Assembly: GCF_012570365.1 (NCBI RefSeq) | Contig: NZ_CP046208.1 | Location: 67,472-131,471, forward strand | DNA from: Enterobacteriaceae endosymbiont of Donacia clavipes | GTDB lineage: Bacteria > Pseudomonadota > Gammaproteobacteria > Enterobacterales > Enterobacteriaceae | Length of the DNA: 64,000 nt | Reading direction: 5' to 3' | Shown here: positions 57,260 to 64,000 of the stretch, in pieces | Position numbering within the stretch: the stretch's first letter is position 1 | How the letters are laid out: the number at the start of each line of letters is the position of its first letter | The notes under the pieces: model-generated | The model's database searches: none | Told to the model about the DNA's origin: nothing | Seen by the model: only the letters and a program-made list of their open reading frames with translations | Made by a program: the position numbers and the translations under genes

Positions 57260-58414
57260 ATGACAGAATATTTATTTACTTCAGAATCTGTATCAGAAGG
57301 ACATCCAGATAAAATAGCAGATCAAATTTCTGATGCTATATTAGATAATATAATAAAACAAGATATAACTTCACGTGTAGCATGTGAAACATATATTAAA
57401 AATAATATGGTATTAATTGGTGGCGAAATAACTACCAAAGCTAAAATAAATATAGAAATTATTACCAGAAATACTATAAAAGAAATTGGATATACTAATC
57501 CTAAAAAAGGTTTTGATGCAAATACATGTACAATATTAAATATTATAAGTAAACAATCAAAAGATATAAAAAAAGGAATAACTAATTTAAATAAATATAA
57601 TCAAGGAGCAGGAGATCAAGGTTTTGTATTTGGTTATGCAACAAATGAAACAGATGTATTAATGCCAGCTCCTATTACATATGCTCATAAATTAGTATAT
57701 CAACAGGCAAAAATTAGAAAAAAAAAAATTATATCATGGTTAGAACCAGATGCAAAAAGTCAAATTACTTTTAAATATAAAAATAATAAAATTATTTATA
57801 TAGATTCTGTAGTTTTATCTACTCAGCTTTCAAAAGAAATACCATATAAAAAATTACAAGAAGCTATTATGGAAGAAATTATTAAACCAGTATTACCTAA
57901 AAAATGGATTAATAAGAAAACTAAATTTTTTATTAATCCATCTGGACGTTTTATTATTGGAGGACCTATAAGTGATTGTGGTTTAACAGGAAGAAAAATT
58001 ATTGTAGATACTTATGGTGGTATGGCTAGACACGGAGGTGGAGCTTTTTCAGGTAAAGATCCATCTAAGGTAGATAGATCTGCTGCATATGCAGCTCGTT
58101 ATATAGCAAAAAATATAGTTGCTTCATCTTTAGCATCACGTTGTGAAATACAAATTGCATATATTATAGGAATTTCTAAGCCAGTTTCAATAATGGTAAA
58201 TACATTTGGTACAGGTCAAGTATCTAATACTAAATTAGTTTCTTTTATTAAAGAAATATTTGATTTAAGACCATTTAATTTAATAAAAATGTTAGATCTT
58301 TTAAAACCTATATATAAAAAAACTGCTTCTTATGGTCATTTTGGAAGAAATATTTTTTCATGGGAACAACTTAATAAAGTAGATGAATTTAAAAATATCT
58401 CAGGTATTAAATAA
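57260..58414 (+). CDS. metK: S-adenosylmethionine synthetase
   Basis: Makes SAM from methionine and ATP, needed by LipA, PrmC and other methylases. It has [53 protein letters not shown]. The ATG at 57260 ([10 protein letters not shown]) is preceded by AAGG at 57251-57254 and gives 384 aa, exactly E. coli. An upstream in-frame ATG at 57248 overlaps that ribosome site and is less likely. Confidence 0.97.
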   Translation: MTEYLFTSESVSEGHPDKIADQISDAILDNIIKQDITSRVACETYIKNNMVLIGGEITTKAKINIEIITRNTIKEIGYTNPKKGFDANTCTILNIISKQSKDIKKGITNLNKYNQGAGDQGFVFGYATNETDVLMPAPITYAHKLVYQQAKIRKKKIISWLEPDAKSQITFKYKNNKIIYIDSVVLSTQLSKEIPYKKLQEAIMEEIIKPVLPKKWINKKTKFFINPSGRFIIGGPISDCGLTGRKIIVDTYGGMARHGGGAFSGKDPSKVDRSAAYAARYIAKNIVASSLASRCEIQIAYIIGISKPVSIMVNTFGTGQVSNTKLVSFIKEIFDLRPFNLIKMLDLLKPIYKKTASYGHFGRNIFSWEQLNKVDEFKNISGIK

Positions 58415-58466
58415 TAAATGATTTTAAAAAATATATTTTTGTATATTAACTTTTATAAAAGTACTC

Positions 58467-61001
58467 TTAAATTTTTTGTAATCCAACAACTTTTTCATTA
58501 GATTTTGTATTTATTATAATCACACCTTTAGTATTACGTCCAATAACACAAATTTCAGACATGTTAATACGAATTAATGTTCCCATATTTGTGATTACAA
58601 TAATTTGATCATTTTTTGTTACTTTTAATGATCCTATAATTTTCCCATTTTTTGAATTAATTTTCATCGAAATAATTCCTTTTGTAGCCCTTGATTTTAT
58701 TGGGAATGATTTATTATTAGTACATTTACCATATCCATTTTCTGTAAGAGTAAAAATATTATTTTCAAATTTATTTTCAATTATTATTAATGAAACAACA
58801 CTATCTTTTTTTTCATTAGATATTTTAATTCCTTTTACACCTATTGTATTTCTTCCCATAGATCTAACTTGAGATTCATTAAATTTTACTACTTTACCTA
58901 AAGTAGAAAATAACATAATTTTATCATTTTTATTAATTAAAGATACTCCTATTAAACTATCATTTTTTTTTAGTTTTATTGCAATAATTCCATTACGTCT
59001 TGGATTACTAAATTTGGTTAAATTAGTTTTTTTTACATTTCCTTGTAAAGTAACCATAAATAAATTTGTATTTTTTGCATAAATATTAACTATAAGAAAA
59101 TTAGTAATAATTTCATTATTTTTTAAAGGTATAATATTTACAATAGGTCTTCCTTTCGCATATCTGCTTGCTTCTGGAATATTATATACTTTTAACCAAT
59201 ATAGACGTCCTTTATTAGAAAAACATAAAATATTATCACGAGTATGTGCTACTAAAATTTTAGAAATAAAATCATTTTCTTTTAATTTAATAGCTAATTT
59301 ACCTTTTCCTCCTCTATGTTGTATATTATATTCAGTAATTTTTTGATATTTTATATATCCTTGATAAGATAATGTAATAATTACTTTTTCATCATTAATT
59401 AAATCTTTTGTTCTAATTATAGAATTATTATTTAAAATAATTTTTGTTTTTCTTTTATCTCCAAATTCTTTTTTTATTAAAATTAATTCATTATATATTA
59501 CTTCCATTAAATATTTATAATTATTAATTATCTTAATTAATTTTGAGATTTTCTTTATTAGATATTGATATTCTATGTATAATTTTTTATATTCTAAATT
59601 AGTTAATTTATTTAATTTAAGTTCTAAAATAGCTTTAATTTGTTTATAACTAAAATTATAATTATCATTAAATTTTATTAAATTGGAATTTATTAAATTA
59701 ATATTTAATATTTTCTTTTTTTCTAAATTAAATGTTTGTAATTTATTTGAAATCTTCCAAGATTTTGAATATATTTTATTTTTTATATTTTCTGTAATTT
59801 TAGAAGAACGTATAATTTTAATGATTTTTTCTATATTTAATAATGCAACTATTAAACCTTCTAATATATGCGCTTTATTACGAGCTTTTTTAATTTCATA
59901 AAAAGTTCTTTTTGTAACAATTTCACGACGATGTGAAATAAATGCTTTAATGATATTTTTTAAAGACATTACGGTAGGTTCTCCTTTATATAAGGAGACC
60001 ATTTTTATGCTAAAAGAAATTTGTAATGATGTTAATGAATATAAATTATTTAAAATAACATTTGTTGATATATCTTTTTTTATTTGAATTATAATTCTTA
60101 TTCCATCTTTATCTGATTCATCTCTTAAAGTTTTAATTCCTTTAATTTTTTTTTCTTTTACTAAATTAGCTATTTTTGCTATTAATTTAGCTTTATTTAC
60201 TTGATAAGGAAGTTCATAAATTATAATTGTTTTATAATTATTTTTTTTATTTTTAATAATTTTATTTCTTCCACGAATAAAAATTTTTCCTTTTCCTGTC
60301 TCATATGCATTTTCAATACCATCAATACCATATATAATTCCAGCTGTAGGAAAATCTGGACCAGGAATATAATTCATTAATTCTTTTACAGTAATAGTAT
60401 TATTTTTAATATATGCTAAACAAGCATTAATTACTTCAGTAATATTATGAGGAGGAATATTTGTCGTCATACCAACCGCTATACCGGAAGAACCATTAAT
60501 TAATAAATTAGGTATTTTTGTAGGCATTATTTCAGGAATTTTTTCTGTACCATCATAATTAGGTAAAAAATTAACTGTATTTTTTTCTAAATCATTAATA
60601 ATTTCTTGAGCTATCTTCGTCATTTTAATTTCAGTATAACGCATAGCTGCAGCTGAATCTCCATCAATAGAACCAAAATTTCCTTGTCCTTTTATTAAGG
60701 TATATCTTAATGAAAATGATTGAGCTAATCTAACAATTGTATCATAAACTGCATTATCTCCATGAGGATGATATTTTCCTATAACATCACCTACTATTCT
60801 TGCTGATTTTTTATAAGATTTATTCCATGTATTTCCTAAAATATACATAGCGTATAATATACGTCTATGTACTGGTTTTAATCCATCTCTTACATCTGGT
60901 AATGCTCTTCCTACAATAACAGACATTGCATAATCTAAATAAGAATTTTTTAATTCTTCTTCAATATTAATTGATTTTATTTCTTTAACAAAAGAATTCA
61001 T
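58467..61001 (-). CDS. gyrA: DNA gyrase subunit A
   Basis: Breaks and rejoins DNA to introduce negative supercoils together with GyrB. It has the catalytic Tyr in [32 protein letters not shown] and GKYHPHGD. The six-bladed C-terminal wrapping domain is present, with a GyrA-box-like QHRGGKGK. It is 844 aa (E. coli 875); the missing part is mainly the acidic tail. The residue equal to E. coli Ser83 is Asn ([10 protein letters not shown]), while Asp87 is kept. Confidence 0.96.
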   Translation of the reverse strand: MNSFVKEIKSINIEEELKNSYLDYAMSVIVGRALPDVRDGLKPVHRRILYAMYILGNTWNKSYKKSARIVGDVIGKYHPHGDNAVYDTIVRLAQSFSLRYTLIKGQGNFGSIDGDSAAAMRYTEIKMTKIAQEIINDLEKNTVNFLPNYDGTEKIPEIMPTKIPNLLINGSSGIAVGMTTNIPPHNITEVINACLAYIKNNTITVKELMNYIPGPDFPTAGIIYGIDGIENAYETGKGKIFIRGRNKIIKNKKNNYKTIIIYELPYQVNKAKLIAKIANLVKEKKIKGIKTLRDESDKDGIRIIIQIKKDISTNVILNNLYSLTSLQISFSIKMVSLYKGEPTVMSLKNIIKAFISHRREIVTKRTFYEIKKARNKAHILEGLIVALLNIEKIIKIIRSSKITENIKNKIYSKSWKISNKLQTFNLEKKKILNINLINSNLIKFNDNYNFSYKQIKAILELKLNKLTNLEYKKLYIEYQYLIKKISKLIKIINNYKYLMEVIYNELILIKKEFGDKRKTKIILNNNSIIRTKDLINDEKVIITLSYQGYIKYQKITEYNIQHRGGKGKLAIKLKENDFISKILVAHTRDNILCFSNKGRLYWLKVYNIPEASRYAKGRPIVNIIPLKNNEIITNFLIVNIYAKNTNLFMVTLQGNVKKTNLTKFSNPRRNGIIAIKLKKNDSLIGVSLINKNDKIMLFSTLGKVVKFNESQVRSMGRNTIGVKGIKISNEKKDSVVSLIIIENKFENNIFTLTENGYGKCTNNKSFPIKSRATKGIISMKINSKNGKIIGSLKVTKNDQIIVITNMGTLIRINMSEICVIGRNTKGVIIINTKSNEKVVGLQKI

Positions 61002-61099
61002 GTAAATGAATATCCTTTAAAATTGAATATATAAGTTATGTACTTATTATTTTATATATTATTAATATATTTATTTATTTTTTAAATTTTAAAAAAAAT

Positions 61100-63493
61100 T
61101 TAGAAAATATTATAATTTTCTAATTGTTTAATTTTTTTTTTTGCTTGATTAATAACTTCTTCAGGAATTCCTGCTAAAGATGCCACAAATAAACCATAAT
61201 TTTTATTAATTGATCCATTTTTTATTTTATGTAAAAAAACAATAGAATTATTTAATTCTATTGCATCAAAATATATATTTTTTATACATTTTATTTTTTT
61301 TGCTAAATAAGTTAATTCAATATAATTAGTTGCAAATAAAGTAAGTGATTTAATTTTTTTTGCAATATTTTCAGCGCAAGCCCATGCAATTGATAATCCA
61401 TCACATGTAGAAGTTCCTCTACCTATTTCGTCCATTAATACTAAACTTTTAGTAGTCGCATTTCTCAAAATATTCGCTGTTTCTATCATTTCTATCATAA
61501 AAGTAGATAATCCAGAAGAAATATCATCCGTTGATCCAATTCTAGTAAATATTCGATCTATTGGACCTATAATAGCTTGATCGGCAGGAACATAACTACC
61601 TATATAAGTCATAATAATAATTAATGCAACTTGACGCATATAAGTACTTTTGCCTCCCATATTAGGACCTGTTATTATTAACATATTATTATTAATAGTT
61701 AATAATACATCATTTGATATGAATGATGATTTTATAATATTTTCAACAATAGGATGACGTGAATTAGTTAAAGATATTCCTATTTCATTACTAATAACTG
61801 GGCAAGTATAATTTAAAGTTAAAGATCTTTCCGCTAAATTACATAATACATCTAATTCTGATAAAAATAATGATATTTTTTGTAATTTTTTTAAATAAGG
61901 ATTAATGTATTCAAATAATTCATAATATAAAAACTTTTCTAAATTTAATAATTTCTCTTTAGAATATATAATATTTTTTTGATATTTTTTTAATTCTGGA
62001 ATAATATATCTATTAAAATTTTTTAAAGTTTGAATTTGGATATATTTTCCTGGTAAATTTATATTACAATTTTTACTAATTTGTATATAATATCCATGAA
62101 TTGTATTAAATCCTATTTTTAATTTTTCTATTTTTAATGAATCACGTTCTTTTTTTTCTAAATAAAATAAATATTTTACTGAATTTTTTGAAAATTTTCT
62201 TAATTTATCTAATGATAAATTATATCCAGAAGCAATAACATTTCCTTCTCTTAAAAATAAAGAAGGCTTTTTTTTTATTGCTTTTTTTAATAAATTTTTT
62301 AATTCAATAAATAACCCTAAATTTAAAATTTTAAATTTAATTTCACAATCTTTAATTTTTTTTAAAATTTTATGAAAATCAGGTAAATAACTTAAAGTTT
62401 GTCTTAATGATACTAAATCATTTGGTTTGGCTGTACGTAATGCTAATCTAGCAATAATTCTTTCTATATCACTTACTTTTAATAACATTTTTTTAAATTT
62501 TAAAAAATATTTTTTTAATATAGAGATATTTTTTTGTCTATCTAAAATAATATTTTTATTACGTATAGGATTATTTAGCCATCTTTTTAATAACCGACTA
62601 CCCATTGTCGTGGTAGTATTATCTAATACTTTAATTAAAGTATTATTTTTATTTCCTGAAATACTATAAATAATTTCTAAATTTTTACGAGTATTCTCAT
62701 CCATAATAATTTCATCATCATGATTTTCTAATAAAATATTATTAATATGAGGTAAACATACTTTTTGTGTATCTTTTACATATTGTATTAAACAACCTGC
62801 AGCTCTAATAGCCATAAATGATTTTTCAATACCAAAACTTTTTAAATTTTTTGTACCAAATTGCATATTTAATTGTTGTAAAGCTGTATCAATGTCAAAT
62901 TCCCATAATGGTCTTCGTCTAATACAATTTCTTTTTTCTATTAATTGTATATCCTGAAAATTTTCAGGATATAATAATTCGGTAGGATTAGTTCTTTGTA
63001 ATTCTCCAGCAATTATATTATAATCTTTATTTTCCATAATTTTAAAATCACCAGAACTAATATTTAATGTAGCATAACCAAAACCAAATTTTCTATCTTG
63101 ATAGATGGCTGCTAATAAATTATCAAAATAATTGTTTAATAAAACATCATCACTAATTGTTCCTGGAGTAATAATACGTACAATTTCCCTTTTTAAAATT
63201 TTTTTTTTATTTAACGTATTTTTATTTTTTATTTGTTCACAAATAGCTACTGATTCTCCTAACTTTACTAATTTTAATAAATAATTTTGCACACTATTAA
63301 CGGGAATTCCAGCCATAGGAATAGGTTTCCCGTTTAATTTACCTCTTCTTGTTAAAACAATATTTAATAATTTTGATGCTTTTTGTGCATCATCATAGAA
63401 CATCTCATAAAAATCTCCTAATCTATAAAATAATAAAATATTAGGATATTGTTTTTTTAATTGAAAATATTGTTCCATCATTGATGTAGACAT
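61100..63493 (-). CDS. mutS: DNA mismatch repair protein MutS, C-terminal tail missing
   Basis: Recognises mismatches and starts repair with MutL. The mismatch-binding Phe-x-Glu is in [12 protein letters not shown]. Walker A is [13 protein letters not shown], with [11 protein letters not shown] as Walker B. It is 797 aa against 853 in E. coli. It stops just after the helix-turn-helix ([14 protein letters not shown]), so it lacks the tail that carries the beta-clamp motif and tetramer domain in E. coli. The start ([22 protein letters not shown]) aligns near E. coli residue 10. mutL and mutH are not in the window. Confidence 0.95.
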   Translation of the reverse strand: MSTSMMEQYFQLKKQYPNILLFYRLGDFYEMFYDDAQKASKLLNIVLTRRGKLNGKPIPMAGIPVNSVQNYLLKLVKLGESVAICEQIKNKNTLNKKKILKREIVRIITPGTISDDVLLNNYFDNLLAAIYQDRKFGFGYATLNISSGDFKIMENKDYNIIAGELQRTNPTELLYPENFQDIQLIEKRNCIRRRPLWEFDIDTALQQLNMQFGTKNLKSFGIEKSFMAIRAAGCLIQYVKDTQKVCLPHINNILLENHDDEIIMDENTRKNLEIIYSISGNKNNTLIKVLDNTTTTMGSRLLKRWLNNPIRNKNIILDRQKNISILKKYFLKFKKMLLKVSDIERIIARLALRTAKPNDLVSLRQTLSYLPDFHKILKKIKDCEIKFKILNLGLFIELKNLLKKAIKKKPSLFLREGNVIASGYNLSLDKLRKFSKNSVKYLFYLEKKERDSLKIEKLKIGFNTIHGYYIQISKNCNINLPGKYIQIQTLKNFNRYIIPELKKYQKNIIYSKEKLLNLEKFLYYELFEYINPYLKKLQKISLFLSELDVLCNLAERSLTLNYTCPVISNEIGISLTNSRHPIVENIIKSSFISNDVLLTINNNMLIITGPNMGGKSTYMRQVALIIIMTYIGSYVPADQAIIGPIDRIFTRIGSTDDISSGLSTFMIEMIETANILRNATTKSLVLMDEIGRGTSTCDGLSIAWACAENIAKKIKSLTLFATNYIELTYLAKKIKCIKNIYFDAIELNNSIVFLHKIKNGSINKNYGLFVASLAGIPEEVINQAKKKIKQLENYNIF

Positions 63494-63568
63494 ATTTTTG
63501 TTATTTTATTTTAAAATATATGTTTTACTAAAATTTTAATTTATACAATTTTTATTTTTATAAAAATA

Positions 63569-64000
63569 TTATTTTTCATCATCATTATTACTAATAATAC
63601 GTAATATTACAAAAAATAAATTAATAAAATCTAAATATAACATAAGAGCTCCTATAATAGCATATCTTCTTAAATTATCTTTATCATTTACATTTATACT
63701 AATTTTTTTTGCAATATGTTTTAATTTTTGAGTATCATAAGCTACAAGTAATGTAAATAAAATTACACTAATATAATTTATTACAGATGCAAATAAACTA
63801 TTTTGTAACCATAAATTTATAAATAATGCTATAACTACACCAAAAATACCCATTGTAACAATATTACCTAAATTACTTAAATTTCTTTTTGTAAAATATC
63901 CCCAAATACACATAGATAAAAAAGTAAATGATGTAGTAATAAATGCTGTAAAAATAGTATTTTGATTATATATAGAAAAAATTCCTGCTGTTGTTAAACC
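63569..64000 (-). CDS. ybhL: Bax inhibitor-1 family membrane protein (YbhL-like), 5' end outside window
   Basis: An integral membrane protein of the BI-1/YccA/YbhL family; molecular function in bacteria is uncertain, and calcium leak has been shown for one homologue. The frame is open from the window edge to 63569, giving 143 residues. GYFTKRNLSNLGN, the AYDTQKLKHIA loop, NLRRYAIIGALMLYLDFINLF and the charged tail match YbhL better than YccA. At least four hydrophobic segments are visible. An internal ATG at 63913 is not the true start, since similarity continues upstream of it. Confidence 0.88.
   Translation of the reverse strand, partial: GLTTAGIFSIYNQNTIFTAFITTSFTFLSMCIWGYFTKRNLSNLGNIVTMGIFGVVIALFINLWLQNSLFASVINYISVILFTLLVAYDTQKLKHIAKKISINVNDKDNLRRYAIIGALMLYLDFINLFFVILRIISNNDDEK

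Noticed and set aside
58449-58462. ACTTTTATAAAAGT palindrome between metK and gyrA as terminator
   Set aside because: Short, weak stem with no real loop or T-run; expected by chance at this composition.
59683-62669. Plus-strand frames inside gyrA (59683-59901) and mutS (62427-62669)
   Set aside because: Antisense to conserved enzymes; no features of their own.
1-64000. UGA reassigned to Trp, as in some highly reduced symbionts
   Set aside because: TGA acts as a stop in pheS and hslV at the expected protein ends, and Trp positions use TGG.
1-64000. CRISPR arrays, insertion sequences, prophage, toxin-antitoxin or secretion genes
   Set aside because: No regularly spaced repeats, transposase motifs or phage proteins were seen; every sizeable gap is AT spacer or the mdtK remnant.

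Overview
This window comes from an extremely AT-rich, gene-dense bacterial chromosome. The proteins and gene order are those of Enterobacterales: lipB-lipA-cspE, rne/rluC-rpmF-fab-acpP-tmk-holB-ptsG, prfA-prmC, thrS-infC-rpmI-rplT-pheST, hslVU, hisGDCBHAFI, rnhA/dnaQ-tRNA-Asp and mscS-fbaA-pgk-tktA. Many genes that normally sit inside these runs are missing: plsX, fabH, pabC, yceG, ycfH, hemA, ispE, lolB, ihfA and epd. Proteins are Lys/Asn/Ile-rich, homopolymer runs are long, intergenic DNA is almost pure A+T, and there are no IS elements, phage genes, CRISPR arrays or plasmid functions. This fits a long-term obligate, vertically inherited insect endosymbiont of the Buchnera-like kind. The host lineage cannot be fixed from the window. 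The code is standard: TGG encodes Trp, and TGA is a stop in pheS and hslV.

Layout. 1-8.1 kb: truA (partial, -), dacA, lipB, lipA, cspE (-), fabI, pntA, pntB. 8.2-19.5 kb: rne (-), then rluC, rpmF, fabD (broken at a poly-A run), fabG, acpP, fabF, tmk, holB, ptsG and hinT. 19.5-27.5 kb: a minus-strand block of gapA, sppA, xthA, cls, ychF, pth and prs. 27.7-37.4 kb: a plus-strand translation block of prfA, prmC, thrS, infC, rpmI, rplT, pheS, pheT, ribC and tyrS. 37.4-39 kb: tRNA-Val and a decayed mdtK (norM) efflux gene. 39-43 kb: grxD, rnt, tsaB and hslVU. 43.1-50.2 kb: the complete histidine operon on the minus strand. 50.4-64 kb: rnhA/dnaQ, tRNA-Asp, mscS, fbaA, pgk, tktA, metK, gyrA, mutS and the 3' part of a ybhL-like gene.

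How the genes work together. The window keeps type II fatty acid synthesis (FabD/G/F/I, ACP) without fabH in its usual place, octanoate-to-lipoate conversion (LipB/LipA), glucose uptake by PTS, central glycolysis and transketolase, NADPH supply through transhydrogenase, PRPP synthesis feeding the whole histidine pathway, SAM synthesis, and core translation and replication genes. A full histidine operon in so reduced a genome suggests that the bacterium provisions its host.

Most interesting points. No new multi-gene system is visible. Several reductive molecular novelties are: (1) threonyl-tRNA synthetase is encoded without its TGS and editing domains; (2) PheRS beta has lost its OB-fold tRNA-binding domain and its editing-site residues, so two proofreading functions appear lost within 6 kb; (3) fabD is out of frame at an A10 tract, a candidate for rescue by polymerase slippage; (4) hisD and hisC are fused in frame, with an A9 tract at the joint where slippage either way would release HisD alone; (5) an mdtK pseudogene can still be read as fragments in several frames.
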